Program-made: the position numbers and the translations under genes | Shown: piece after piece, positions 1-8,798 of the stretch | Position numbering within the stretch: position 1 is the first letter of the stretch | Layout of the letters: each line of letters opens with the position of its first letter | Assembly: GCF_042651425.1 (NCBI RefSeq) | Contig: NZ_JBHSCW010000005.1 | Location: 1 to 64,000 of the forward strand | Length of the DNA: 64,000 nucleotides | Reading direction: 5' to 3' | DNA from: Fodinicurvata halophila | GTDB lineage: Bacteria; Pseudomonadota; Alphaproteobacteria; Kiloniellales; DSM-21159 | Notes under the pieces: model-generated | What the model was told of the DNA's origin: nothing | Seen by the model: only the letters and a program-made list of their open reading frames with translations | Database searches by the model: none

Positions 1-49
1 ACCCTCTCCGCAAACCCCAAACACACGCAAACCAACAAACACCCACAAC

Positions 50-127
<78 letters not shown>

Positions 128-152
128 ATAACGCACCGATATCAAAGCATAA

Positions 153-190
153 AAAGCCCCGTCGGCCCACAAAGCCGCGGGGCTTTCTTG
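153..190 (+). terminator. Rho-independent terminator of the tRNA
   Basis: AAAGCCCCG (153-161) pairs with CGGGGCTTT (178-186), followed by TTCTTG. It lies 27 nt after the CCA end and fits a tRNA transcription terminator. Confidence 0.75.
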
Positions 191-545
191 CGTTCGGGGA
201 ATACGTCACGGAGAGCGTCCGGATCGCTTTACACCCGCCTCCTGCCGCTCCTGCGCCCAGTGCTCCATGGCCCGGAGGACAGGCTCGAGCGAATTCGCCT
301 TACATTCACTCCACGTTAAGGTTGTGGGACTACGATAAGGCACGCGCGATAACTGCCATGAGTGCTGGAAAATGGACGCTAATAAACTTGACGAGGCTCG
401 GCGCGGTCGCTTGGCGTTATCCAGGCTAAGGGCAAGGACCAATTTCAGATTGGCGAACTCTAAGAATGGACCACGAAGAAGCCTCACAGGCATCGTCCAA
501 AACACGAAATCAGTCTAAGCCCATACCATTCCAACTATTTTAGCG
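191..545. other. Intergenic stretch with no convincing gene
   Basis: About 350 bases between the tRNA terminator and the PH-domain gene. A 99-codon minus-strand frame (206-505) is open but has no visible ribosome binding site and no recognisable motif. Its last 35 codons read somewhat protein-like and could be a worn 3' remnant. The stretch is AT-richer than the bulk of the window and could be part of a tRNA-adjacent insertion. No integrase is visible. Confidence 0.4.
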
Positions 546-2207
546 GTGTCTGTTGATATGAGTATCCGATACAAGAGTGCTTCACCAAAGGATCTGAAGG
601 CTGAATGGCGGAGAGTCAGCAAGGCAACCGGTAGCGTGGCCGGCTATAAGAAGACTAAAGAACTTGATCACCTCGTTGGCTCGCTCATTGATGAGGAAAG
701 TGTCGTCGCACTATCCGACGGGGAGGTTGGAAACAAGGGCTGCTTGGTTGTCGTCACATCAGATCGCCTACTTCTGATCCGCGTTGGCGTATTGTCTGGA
801 GTTGACGAAACTGAAATTGGCCTGAGTGATATACTTGGCGTAGATATAAAATCCGGACTTGTTCTTGCAAGCATCACGGTTAAGACGCACAGCGAAAATC
901 TGCAAATCCGAAACCTGCCTAAACCGGCGGCTCGCTTCATCGCTCAGAAGGTTCGTGAAGGGAAACGTCTTGAGGGAAAATCTTCGGAATCTGTTGCCTC
1001 TGTTTCCGACAATGGGATCGCGGATAGAAATCCTGCGAAGGCCCCTCAAGAAGGGGGATGGGTTAGCGGCCTAGTTGGGCTTGTATTAATAGGACTTCTC
1101 GTATGGGGCACTTGGAGTTGGGTTTCAGGTGATGACGAGGCCTCAGTCGCTGGTTCGGTGGCTGAACAGCAGTCAGATCAACGAACGAGCTCGGAAGAGC
1201 AAGGGCACCAAGATGCACCACGAGAACGTGATTCAAAGCAAAAAGTTGGGACTTCAAAAAAGGCTAATCGCAGCCAAGACCCAGAGGGGGAGGGACCATT
1301 TACCGTCGTGTTTGAAAATTACTTAGAAGATGGTTCGGGAGGTGGGAATCTACGAGTTAATAATAGTTCATCTACAGAATATGGCGCATGCTCAATTGAG
1401 CTCGGCGACAGTAACCAGATCAATCGATGGTATTTGCCCAACAAAACTGTCATCGACGCAAGTGGTTATCGCTCTTATCCAACGTTTCTTTTCCAAGATC
1501 GAAAAGGAATTGCGCCTCCAACATTGAATTCTGTTAAGAACGGTAACATTAATTGCAAAAAACCTGAAATTTCACAGAATCTGAATTTTACTTCAAACGC
1601 TGCAAATCAAAAGAGTCAAAGCGAGAATGATGGGAATGGTACCCAACCCAAACCAAAGGAAGCGGAACAGAGAGATGTTGCTCAACACCTTGAACAGCTT
1701 GACCGCGAGATAGCGTCTTTGCCGAATGTTAGCGCCACGAAATACACGGGTTCAGTCGATGAAATAAACGTTGTACTGAGCCTCATTGGGGCATGGAATC
1801 TTCTTTACGAGCAGGGTGCGGAGCTTGATTTGGATCCGGAAGGGCAGCAGAAGCGTCAGCGCTTCAAAGCGCTCCTGATCAGGAAGCAAGTCGAAATGTT
1901 TCCAGCCTTGCGCGATGCTTACGGCCCGGCCATGCGGCGACAACTTTGGGAAGCAGATGGAAGCGCGCGCACTATAGGCTCAGGATATAGAACCGTTGAG
2001 TTTGTGTCGCAGGGCTTTGCTCAAAACGCCAACATTAAACAAATCCATACTGAACTTCATGAAAACCTGCTAATGTTGCGTTTTACCAGAGCCCAATACA
2101 AATGGTTCAAACAGGCATCCGAATATAGCTACTATACGCTGGAACCACCCAAAGATTCAGATCTTGTAAAGTGGGAAGCAGGGGGGCGGTTTCGGCTGCT
2201 TGACTAG
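546..2207 (+). CDS. Membrane-anchored protein with N-terminal bacterial PH-like domain
   Basis: A 553-residue protein of unknown function. Residues about 40-135 read like a bacterial pleckstrin-homology (YokE/bPH-type) domain, with a central VVVTSDRLLLIRVG strand typical of that fold. One transmembrane helix lies at about 173-191, followed by a charged Gln/Ser/Glu-rich linker (195-250), a cysteine-containing beta-rich domain (about 250-345) and a helical C-terminal domain (about 385-553). This predicts a cytoplasmic PH domain and a large periplasmic part. The start is GTG at 546, or ATG at 558; neither has a good Shine-Dalgarno. Base and codon use are clearly AT-richer than the neighbours, and the gene lies just beyond a tRNA, which suggests horizontal transfer. 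The function is unassigned and the PH assignment is by eye only. Confidence 0.7.
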   Translation: MSVDMSIRYKSASPKDLKAEWRRVSKATGSVAGYKKTKELDHLVGSLIDEESVVALSDGEVGNKGCLVVVTSDRLLLIRVGVLSGVDETEIGLSDILGVDIKSGLVLASITVKTHSENLQIRNLPKPAARFIAQKVREGKRLEGKSSESVASVSDNGIADRNPAKAPQEGGWVSGLVGLVLIGLLVWGTWSWVSGDDEASVAGSVAEQQSDQRTSSEEQGHQDAPRERDSKQKVGTSKKANRSQDPEGEGPFTVVFENYLEDGSGGGNLRVNNSSSTEYGACSIELGDSNQINRWYLPNKTVIDASGYRSYPTFLFQDRKGIAPPTLNSVKNGNINCKKPEISQNLNFTSNAANQKSQSENDGNGTQPKPKEAEQRDVAQHLEQLDREIASLPNVSATKYTGSVDEINVVLSLIGAWNLLYEQGAELDLDPEGQQKRQRFKALLIRKQVEMFPALRDAYGPAMRRQLWEADGSARTIGSGYRTVEFVSQGFAQNANIKQIHTELHENLLMLRFTRAQYKWFKQASEYSYYTLEPPKDSDLVKWEAGGRFRLLD

Positions 2208-2672
2208 AGCCTTTCGGATTAAAACGACTTGAGTGCATACCTCGTCGGCAGGTAGTATTTCATCATTGCCGGCACCCTCTAGGGCCTGTGCCGCTATCTC
2301 GACATGAAGCCCTCTACTCACAGTGCGAGGAGTAGATAGCCTAACCAGACAGTCCACCAGCCCAAAAGAGCGACAAATTCTGGACACTACCCGTCAACCC
2401 AACAGGTTGGCGGTTTTTTGCGTTTAGAGTGTTTGTTTTGACTAACATAAAGCACATAATTGGCCTGCTTGATTTAGTGAAATTGGATCGGTTCAGCATA
2501 CCAAATCTATGGCATGACTCGGTCTCATTACTTTTGAGGGAATACCCCTCGTCACAATCAAGGACGGTGTCTTGGCGGATCTGAGCAAGCTGCAGCCCGG
2601 CTATGAACGTTGGCTGAGTGCTGACAATTTTTCTGCGACAGGAGGTCAGTTGAGCCGGCTGACGTTCGAGCG
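2208..2672. other. Intergenic stretch with a terminator and a gene remnant
   Basis: Between the PH-domain gene and the EamA gene. It holds a terminator hairpin (2393-2419) and an in-frame protein-like tail (2518-2675), listed separately. I see nothing else in 2208-2392 or 2420-2517. Confidence 0.5.
2393..2419 (+). terminator. Rho-independent terminator
   Basis: GTCAACC (2393-2399) pairs with GGTTGGC (2405-2411) around a CAACA loop, followed by GG and six T residues. It is the first terminator downstream of the PH-domain gene. Confidence 0.65.
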
Positions 2673-2675
2673 GTG
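2518..2675 (+). pseudogene. Possible 3' remnant of an unidentified gene
   Basis: After a TGA at 2515 this frame stays open to a TGA at 2673-2675 that overlaps the GTG start of the EamA gene. It encodes about 52 residues with a believable protein composition (a run like IKDGVLADLSKLQPGYERWL). There is no start codon with a ribosome binding site and the upstream sequence does not continue it. It looks like the preserved C-terminus of a gene whose 5' part was lost, perhaps when the AT-rich segment arrived. The family is not recognised. Confidence 0.3.
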
Positions 2676-3581
2676 AGTGCCGGTCTCGAGTCCCGCTCGG
2701 ATGCGGCCGAGCCGCTTGGCGCCCGCGCCATACTGCTGTTGGTCGCGCTCGTGTGGGGCGTGAACTTCGTGGCGACGAGCTTCGCGCTGCAGGGATTTTC
2801 GCCCTGGACCTTTCGCACGATGTCTTTCGTTGCCGGCGGGATCCTGCTTCTGCCCCTGGCGCGCGCACTCGGCGCCGACCTGCGTGTCCCCTCTGCACGC
2901 GACAAGCTGCATCTGATTGTCTCCGGCATGTTTGCCTGCGGCGGGTTCGGCGCCTTGTCGGCGATCGCAATCCTGCTGACCTCGACCGGCCGGGTCGCGA
3001 TCTGCATCTATACCATGCCCATATGGGTCGTGCTGCTGGCCCGCGTCATGCTCAAGGAGGCGCTGACACCGGCGCGCATGTTGGCATTGACGCTCTGTTG
3101 CCTGGGGCTGCTCATCCTCCTGTGGCCGCTGCTGCAGGCCGGGGTGTCCCTGGGCGCGCTGGCCGCGATCGGTGGGGCCGTAAGCTGGGCGATCGGCATC
3201 GTTTACCTGAAATGGGCGCGCATCGCGGCGCATCCCCTGACGGTCGCCGTCTATCAGATCTTCGCCGGCGCCCTGGTGTCCGCGCTGGGCATGCTCGTGG
3301 CCGGAGAGGGCCCGGAGTTCCCTGTCGGCTTTCAGCCCTGGTTGGGCCTGCTCTATGGTATCGTGGCCGGAACCGCGCTGGGGTATCTGTTGTGGTTCCG
3401 GGTCCTGGAGCGCCTGCCGGCCGGGACGGCCGGGCTTGGCGTGCTGCTGGTGCCGGTCTTCGGCGTGATCGCCTCGGCGATCCTGCTGGGGGAACGGCCC
3501 ACGCCGGCGGACCTGGTGGGCTTCGTACTGATCCTGGCGGCCGCCCTGGTCGCCCTGCGCGCCCCGATCCGCACTGCATGA
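2673..3581 (+). CDS. EamA/DMT-superfamily transporter
   Basis: A 302-residue inner-membrane protein with about ten hydrophobic segments in two halves, the usual length and layout of two fused EamA domains. Residue 17 onward (ILLLVALVWGVNF) is the typical first DMT helix. The second half starts near residue 160 (AAIGGAVSWAIGIVYLKWAR) and ends with the common AILLGERPTPADLVGFVLIL motif. Such proteins export or exchange small metabolites; the substrate cannot be read from sequence. The start is GTG at 2673; a GGAGGT lies 26 nt upstream, which is too far to be a normal ribosome binding site. The next gene begins 32 nt after the stop, so the two may be co-transcribed. Confidence 0.88.
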   Translation: MSAGLESRSDAAEPLGARAILLLVALVWGVNFVATSFALQGFSPWTFRTMSFVAGGILLLPLARALGADLRVPSARDKLHLIVSGMFACGGFGALSAIAILLTSTGRVAICIYTMPIWVVLLARVMLKEALTPARMLALTLCCLGLLILLWPLLQAGVSLGALAAIGGAVSWAIGIVYLKWARIAAHPLTVAVYQIFAGALVSALGMLVAGEGPEFPVGFQPWLGLLYGIVAGTALGYLLWFRVLERLPAGTAGLGVLLVPVFGVIASAILLGERPTPADLVGFVLILAAALVALRAPIRTA

Positions 3582-3605
3582 GTTCAGGGCCGCATGAGTT
3601 CAGGG
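3576..3605 (+). repeat. Short tandem duplication at gene junction
   Basis: GCATGAGTTCAGGG occurs at 3576-3589 and again at 3592-3605. The first copy contains the stop codon of the EamA gene. It looks like a 16-bp tandem duplication that lengthened the spacer before the next gene. Confidence 0.7.
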
Positions 3606-3613
3606 AGAGACAG

Positions 3614-4456
3614 ATGACAGACCAGACACGCAAGTTCGAGCAGTTCAGGACCCTGCATCAACGCAGATCCAGCTTCGTCATCCCCAATCCCTGGGATGCG
3701 GGATCGGCGCGGCTTCTGACCAGCCTGGGGTTCGAGGCGCTCGCGACCACAAGCGCGGGCTATGCCTTCTCAAAAGGCAAGCGGGATTCGCTGTCAGCTC
3801 TCGGCCGCGCCGAGATGCTGGACAACGCCGCCGGGATCGTTGCGGCCACTCACCTTCCGGTTTCGGCGGATCTGGGCGACGGCTTCGGCGCAGACCCGGA
3901 GACCTGTGCCGAGACGATCCGTAGCGCAGCCGACGTCGGCCTTGTCGGCGGGTCGATCGAGGATGCAACGGGCAATCCCGAAGCTCCGGTGTATGAATTT
4001 TCGCAGGCCGTTGTGCGCGTTCGCGCCGCGGCGGAGGCAGCTCGGGAGCGCCCCTTCGTCCTGACGGCGCGCGCCGAGAACCATCTCTATGGGCGCGACG
4101 ACCTCGACGAGACGATCCGGCGCCTTCAGGCCTTCGAAGAGGCGGGGGCGGATGTCTTGTATGCGCCCGGCCTTCCCGACCTCGACGCGATCCGGAGCGT
4201 ATGCGCCTCGGTTTCGAGGCCGGTCAATGTGGTGATGGGCCTCAAGGGACCGGTCTATTCGGTGGCGGAGCTGGAAGAGGCGGGGGTGCGCCGCATCAGC
4301 GTCGGCGGGTCGATGGCGCGGGCGGCCCTCGGCGCCCTGATGCGGGCCGCACGGGAGGTGAAGGAGAATGGCACCTTCACCTATGCGGCCGAAGCCCTGC
4401 CCGGTGGGGAGATCGCCGCGCTGATGACGGACAGTGCGTTGGACTCCCGGACATGA
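3614..4456 (+). CDS. Isocitrate lyase/PEP mutase-family enzyme
   Basis: A 280-residue soluble alpha/beta-barrel protein of the isocitrate lyase/phosphoenolpyruvate mutase superfamily. Members make or break C-C or P-C bonds of 2-oxoacid-type substrates using Mg2+. Visible hallmarks are the N-terminal FVIPNPWDAGSARLL, a strand ending in TTSAGYAFSKGKRD, the metal-binding acidic stretch around SADLGDGFG (about 84-92), GGSIEDATG (about 112-120) and LTARAENHLYGRDD (about 147-160). The usual catalytic-loop cysteine motif (KKCGH) of true isocitrate lyases is absent, as in the short oxaloacetate decarboxylase/carboxyvinyl-phosphonate-like branch. ATG 3614 follows GGGAGAGAC. The physiological substrate is unknown. 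Confidence 0.88.
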   Translation: MTDQTRKFEQFRTLHQRRSSFVIPNPWDAGSARLLTSLGFEALATTSAGYAFSKGKRDSLSALGRAEMLDNAAGIVAATHLPVSADLGDGFGADPETCAETIRSAADVGLVGGSIEDATGNPEAPVYEFSQAVVRVRAAAEAARERPFVLTARAENHLYGRDDLDETIRRLQAFEEAGADVLYAPGLPDLDAIRSVCASVSRPVNVVMGLKGPVYSVAELEEAGVRRISVGGSMARAALGALMRAAREVKENGTFTYAAEALPGGEIAALMTDSALDSRT

Positions 4457-4519
4457 CTCCAGTCGCAAATGGCTTACGCATAGGCCCCACCTATAGGCCC
4501 CACGTATGGGCAATGATTC

Positions 4520-6064
4520 CTATTCGGGGCCTTCGACCGTCACGCTGTGCAGGGTCCATTCGCCGCCGGCGTTGATTAGCGAGACGCCGTCGAAGCCGCC
4601 GGAGAAGGCCCGGTCCCTGGCCTGCAGCAGGACGTCACCGTTCGACGAGACCGTCATCAGGCCATTGTCCTGACGCTGCCAGTCCAGTGACAGCGTCTGG
4701 TCGTCGGACAGCGACAGGGATGTGCTGTCCAGCACCAGCTGATCGTCATCCGTTATGCGCAGCAGCGCCAGGGGTTCGGCATTGCCCTCGAGATAGACCA
4801 GACGATAGCCATTGCCGAGCTGTCTGCCGCGATAGGGGCCGATATTAAGCTGGCCGCCGGCGAAGTCGCGTCCGGAGAGTTCCGTCGAGATCCGGAAGCT
4901 GTCGGGAATGGAGACGGTGGTGTGGGCGGCAGCCGCATCGCCCTGGGACGGCAGGCGGATGCCCAGTTCCCGTTCCAGAACCGATCCCAGCAATTCCATG
5001 CCGGTGCCCTGCACGCTCTCCTCGCGGGGCTGGACCTTGCGGCTGGTCAGTCCGCCGTTGCGCACCGAGAAGTCGCCCGTCGCGACGCGCCATTCGGGGT
5101 TCGCGGTGTAATTGCCGTCCGCGAAATCGTCGGACAGCAGGGTGGCGAACTCGACCCGGCCGTCATCCTCTTCATCCTCTTCAACCTCGTCCCAGTTGGC
5201 CTCGTCCTCGCCGTCGTCGGCTTCCTCCTCATCGGGGGCATCGCCCTCCAGACGTGCCAGCAGTTCGGCCGAGACGCGGCCGGTCGGGTCCATGTCCGCA
5301 TCGGACTGGTAGGTCCGGATGGCGGTCCGGGTCTTCGGGCCCAGGACGCCATCAGCCGGACCGGCATCGTAACCGCGGTCATTCAGGGCCTGCTGGACGT
5401 CGGCGATGTCGCGGCTGGTCAGGTCGTCGCTGTCCTCGCGGTTATCGTCCGCCCGCAGGTCCTCGAGCAGCTCCTCTGTGGCGCGGCCCGTGACCAGGTA
5501 CCCCCGATCGCGCTCATAGGCCCGGATCGCTTCGCGGGTCGCTGCGTCCATTTCGCCCGAAACGGCCGGGATGCGGTAATCGCGCTGGCGCAGTTCGGAC
5601 TGGATCGCGGCGATCATCTCCGTATCGCCGTCGGTATCCGAGGCGCCGGTCTCCTCTTCGGGCTCCTCGACGCTGCCGAAGCGCTCCTCGACACTTTCCT
5701 CGACATGGTTCAGCAGGGATTGCGACGGCTGTCCCGTCACGAGCAGGCCTTCATCGTCCTGATAGGCCCGGATCGCAGAGCGCGTACGCGATCCCATCAG
5801 GCCGTCCTCTGGCCCGGCCTCGTAGCCGAGACGGTTGAGGTGGGTCTGGATCTCCCGGACATCGCGCGATTGCGCGATCTGCACGATGCCGGCGCGATCC
5901 GAAGCGGGCTGTGCGCCCAGGGACCCGCGCTCCATGGCAGTTCCGGCGAGGGCAGTCCCGGCGAGTGTTCCGGCGCGTTCGGATGCCGCGAAGGCCGCCC
6001 CTGGCAGTGCCGTGGAGGCCAGCAGAACGGCGGCGAGTGCTGTCGAATACCCTTTGGGGGTCAT
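4520..6064 (-). CDS. Secreted protein with three peptidoglycan-binding repeats
   Basis: A 514-residue exported protein. The first 27 residues are a signal peptide ending in GAAFA-A. Three PG_binding_1-type repeats follow at about 66-115, 145-200 and 215-270, each with the pattern of an N-terminal helix, RGYxxGPxDGxxGxxTRxAIRxYQ and a Thr-Gly turn. A highly acidic linker (about 272-300, nearly all Asp/Glu) leads to a C-terminal beta-sandwich-like domain (about 305-514) rich in Ser, Gly and Asp, whose pattern resembles LamG/concanavalin-like folds. It probably anchors to cell wall and binds another ligand. GAGGAA lies 8 nt before the ATG. It is transcribed away from the secreted-protein cluster that begins near 6577. 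The function is inferred from domains only. Confidence 0.8.
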   Translation of the reverse strand: MTPKGYSTALAAVLLASTALPGAAFAASERAGTLAGTALAGTAMERGSLGAQPASDRAGIVQIAQSRDVREIQTHLNRLGYEAGPEDGLMGSRTRSAIRAYQDDEGLLVTGQPSQSLLNHVEESVEERFGSVEEPEEETGASDTDGDTEMIAAIQSELRQRDYRIPAVSGEMDAATREAIRAYERDRGYLVTGRATEELLEDLRADDNREDSDDLTSRDIADVQQALNDRGYDAGPADGVLGPKTRTAIRTYQSDADMDPTGRVSAELLARLEGDAPDEEEADDGEDEANWDEVEEDEEDDGRVEFATLLSDDFADGNYTANPEWRVATGDFSVRNGGLTSRKVQPREESVQGTGMELLGSVLERELGIRLPSQGDAAAAHTTVSIPDSFRISTELSGRDFAGGQLNIGPYRGRQLGNGYRLVYLEGNAEPLALLRITDDDQLVLDSTSLSLSDDQTLSLDWQRQDNGLMTVSSNGDVLLQARDRAFSGGFDGVSLINAGGEWTLHSVTVEGPE

Positions 6065-6576
6065 TGGCGAATTCCTCGTTATTATTGCAAATGTTCAGAC
6101 ATTACAGATGACCATGACCCGATCAGATTCAACAAGCAGGACTGACCACCTCGCAAGAAACGTGATGTGATATCTTTGTGATTATATCCGTTCTAGTTCA
6201 TATGCCTTGAAATCTTGTCCGGCAGATTCCGGTTCTGTTCAGCCTCTCATGAATCAGAGACCGGTGCCCTTGGTGCATGTCGACAGAGCATTGGGTGCAG
6301 TCGGCTAAACGCTCCCGGAACCAGAGTTGCAAAGCCGTCAAGAAGGAGACTTGGCGGCTTTCTTGTGTTCTGCAGCGTCTCCTTGGGGTGTCGCCACATC
6401 CCGCTGTGAGTTTTCGGAAGGCTGTGGCGTAGCCGGTCGAGAATGATCCCGCCTTCTCCAGCAACTTGACGTCCCCTTCCCCTGCAAACGAACGGGGCTT
6501 TTGTGGCCCCGAGCCCATAGGTTGATCATCGACACCACGAACCGGGTGTTCCCTGATCAACAGCAAGGATATCAGC
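6065..6576. other. Non-coding divergent region with stem-loops
   Basis: The region upstream of both the PG-binding gene (minus) and the secreted cluster (plus). It holds a terminator-type hairpin at 6331-6365 and a weaker stem (CGGGGC 6493-6498 with GCCCCG 6506-6511). No tRNA or convincing gene is visible. Open frames here lack ribosome binding sites and cross the hairpins. Confidence 0.45.
6331..6365 (+). terminator. Terminator-type hairpin with no obvious upstream gene
   Basis: AAAGCCGTCAAG (6331-6342) pairs with CTTGGCGGCTTT (6350-6361), 11 of 12 pairs plus a G-T, followed by CTTGTG. No coding gene ends just upstream on the plus strand, so it could end a small RNA starting after 6065, or act in an antisense or leader role. 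Confidence 0.55.
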
Positions 6577-6696
6577 ATGCCTCTACCGAAGCGATCGCGG
6601 CTCACCGTATCGATCGGGTTGGCGGCCGCCGGCTGTGATCAGGCCGACGTCGAGGCTTCACAGCTGCAGGCACGCCTGCTCTGTCCGGAAGATTGA
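6577..6696 (+). CDS. Putative 39-residue lipoprotein-like peptide
   Basis: The ATG at 6577 is preceded by AAGGA seven bases upstream, a good ribosome binding site. The 39-residue product has a basic N-terminus (PLPKRSRL), a short hydrophobic stretch and LAAAGC, which approximates a lipobox with Cys at residue 20, then a short acidic tail. It would be an entericidin-like or marker lipoprotein if real. It lies 232 nt before the large secreted gene and could lead that cluster. Alternatively it is the 5' stump of a larger gene. No homologue is recognised. Confidence 0.35.
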   Translation: MPLPKRSRLTVSIGLAAAGCDQADVEASQLQARLLCPED

Positions 6697-6928
6697 AACA
6701 CCTTCAATCCCTGTCGGCGGATGTTGGGGACCTCGTCCGGGCATTCTGCAAGGCCGAGAGGCCGGCCCGTTCGGGTGGAAGCGCCCTCCCATTTGCCCAT
6801 GCGGCCCGCCATGTCTCTTCGGATGCCAGCGCAGCCATGGGGCTGCATCGGCCGATCGACAGATATGAGGACGAAGCGAATTTGCGAGAAACACGACCCG
6901 ATCATCAAGTTCCGAAGGGGAAGATCTC

Positions 6929-8749
6929 ATGAGCCGCGCACTCTCCCGGACCATAGGCAGTCTGCTGATTTGTCTTGGCCTGGCGATCGTACCTGCTGCC
7001 CAGGCCAAGAATTTGCCCGACCCGGATGCAAAAGCGACCCAGCCCCTACCTGAGCATGACCCGGACGCCATGCTCGACGGCAAGACCGCCCTTGAGTATG
7101 CCGAGGACGTCTCTCACGAGGGTGGAACCAAGCCGCGAGCGGCCCTTCAGGCTCTGGCCCGGATGGGCGTCGATGCCTTGCCCGCCCGCGAGCTAGTTCG
7201 GGCGTATGCCGACGAGGGCGGTCCATACACCAGGGGCTCGAAGGAGGACGATGACCTGAAGGTCAATTCCCTTTCGGTGCTGGCCGCAATGCGTGCGCCC
7301 GAGGCAGAGGACCTCCTGCGGCAGAAAATAATGGATCCGGACTACCTGACGCACGACCGGTCCTATGAAATCCTGCTAACGGCCAGCGGACAGATCGGCG
7401 TCGATCATGACACGCTGATACAGGACATGATTTCCCTGACCGAGACGGCGCCGGATCACGCAAGCCGGCTCATGGTGATGGACGCGCTGGAAGCTCCGGT
7501 GCAATCCGCCCTTCACGAGGCCGTTTTCAGGACGGACCACAATCAGGCGGCCACCCGTCATTTTCTCGCCAACCTGCCCGCGCTGCACTTTCTCAATGAC
7601 GCGGCCAAGGTGGACTATCTGCTGGCTCACAGGGAGCTTGCGGTACGGCAGCGCCAGCAAACGCAGGAGGCGCTGGCCGGCATCGGCACCGATGCTGCCC
7701 TCGAGGCTGCCTTGCAGCTTGACGGCGATAGCGGTGTCGAGCGGCACCTGACGATCAGCAGGTTTGCAAACGGACCGATGAGCCTGGACAAGATATTGGA
7801 CAACCTTCTGGCCGAGGCCCGCGCCAGGTCTTCCAGGCAGGACGTCGGGCGGGTGATATCATCCCTTGAATCCATGGTCCGCGACCGGACCGACGATGCA
7901 GGCTCGCAGGCCGAGCGTGCGGAAGACCTGCGGCTTTTTGTCGATGCGATGGGCTCGCTGATCGCCGACGGGCCCAGTGACGTGCATAGGGTCACCGGCA
8001 TTCAGCGGCAGGTGCTGTTTCTGCAGCGCCACGAAGACGCACCGCTGGCCCCTGCACTGGATCCGGTTTTCGATCTGTTCGAGCTGGCCGGCAGCCCGGC
8101 TGTCCAAACCGCTGCGGCGCGCGCGCTCCTGCAGAGCCCGGCACGGATCGCCGCGGGCGACCCGGAGTACTTCGTTGACCGATCCTTGGCGCTGCTCTGG
8201 ACGGCGACCACACCCGAGCTGGCAGAGTTGCCGGTCGGGTTGCTCAGCGCCTTGATGCGCTCGCCGGATCATGTCGAGCTCGTCGTCAACAGGATTGCCG
8301 AGCAGGTCGACGACCATCAGGACGGTTGGAGCGTGAACCCGGCCACCGCCGTCGTCACCGTCGCTGGCACGATAGGAGGGCTGGACTTCAGCTCGGTCCG
8401 CGAAAAGGCAGGCGGCGTCATGGGCAAGGCCCTGGCCAGCCGGGCGCTCGATATGGACTATCTGGGCCCGCATCTTGCCCGCGGGGGCGGGGCGCTGGCC
8501 GTCCTGGAGAGCAACAGCGTCGAGGGCGTGATCGCCGTCTTCACACCCAACGTCTTTGCCGAGGAAAAGCCCGCACAGTATGGCTTCTCGATGGAGTCGT
8601 TCATGCAGCCGATGCTGGGGCGGCCAGCCTGGCTGCAACGTGATCCGGACTCGCTCGAGACCTGGATCGCCTTTCTCGAAGAGGTCGAGGCCCTGGACGA
8701 TCCGGATTTCAGCCCGACCGCCCGCCAGGCCCTGCAAGCGTGGCAATGA
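6929..8749 (+). CDS. Secreted helical-repeat protein, function unknown
   Basis: A 606-residue exported protein. Residues 1-26 form a signal peptide ending AAQA. The rest is almost entirely helical and rich in Ala, Leu, Asp and Glu, with repeated helix pairs such as AALQALARMGVDALPAREL and ALQLDGDSGVERHL that resemble HEAT/Armadillo-like repeats. No catalytic motif or transmembrane helix is visible after the signal. AAGGGGAAG precedes the ATG. Fifty bases separate it from the SH3-like gene downstream, and all genes to 12870 are co-directional and exported. It may be a periplasmic scaffold; that is inference. I do not recognise the family. Confidence 0.75.
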   Translation: MSRALSRTIGSLLICLGLAIVPAAQAKNLPDPDAKATQPLPEHDPDAMLDGKTALEYAEDVSHEGGTKPRAALQALARMGVDALPARELVRAYADEGGPYTRGSKEDDDLKVNSLSVLAAMRAPEAEDLLRQKIMDPDYLTHDRSYEILLTASGQIGVDHDTLIQDMISLTETAPDHASRLMVMDALEAPVQSALHEAVFRTDHNQAATRHFLANLPALHFLNDAAKVDYLLAHRELAVRQRQQTQEALAGIGTDAALEAALQLDGDSGVERHLTISRFANGPMSLDKILDNLLAEARARSSRQDVGRVISSLESMVRDRTDDAGSQAERAEDLRLFVDAMGSLIADGPSDVHRVTGIQRQVLFLQRHEDAPLAPALDPVFDLFELAGSPAVQTAAARALLQSPARIAAGDPEYFVDRSLALLWTATTPELAELPVGLLSALMRSPDHVELVVNRIAEQVDDHQDGWSVNPATAVVTVAGTIGGLDFSSVREKAGGVMGKALASRALDMDYLGPHLARGGGALAVLESNSVEGVIAVFTPNVFAEEKPAQYGFSMESFMQPMLGRPAWLQRDPDSLETWIAFLEEVEALDDPDFSPTARQALQAWQ

Positions 8750-8798
8750 CAGTGCAGGCAGTCCTCATCCACACGGAACGCAGCGAGGCTGACACATC

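Noticed and set aside
191..505. Integrase remnant next to the tRNA
   Set aside because: The minus-strand frame has no recombinase motif (no Arg...His-x-x-Arg...Tyr pattern), so an integrated element is not demonstrated.
2753..3613. Long N-terminal extension of the PEP mutase-family gene
   Set aside because: The upstream part of that frame runs out of frame through the EamA gene. ATG 3614 has a ribosome binding site and starts at the usual family N-terminus.
4472..4510. Repeated ATAGGCCCCAC as a possible CRISPR or regulatory repeat
   Set aside because: Only two short copies with no spacer structure; it lies between convergent gene ends and is probably a slippage product.
4922..6145. Long open frame opposite the peptidoglycan-binding gene
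   Set aside because: It is the antisense of a clear coding gene with signal peptide and three repeats; GC-rich DNA keeps the opposite frames open.
6331..6365. Possible tRNA or rRNA fragment in the long divergent gap
   Set aside because: Only one long hairpin with weak T-rich flank can be folded; no anticodon arm, T-loop or CCA end is present.
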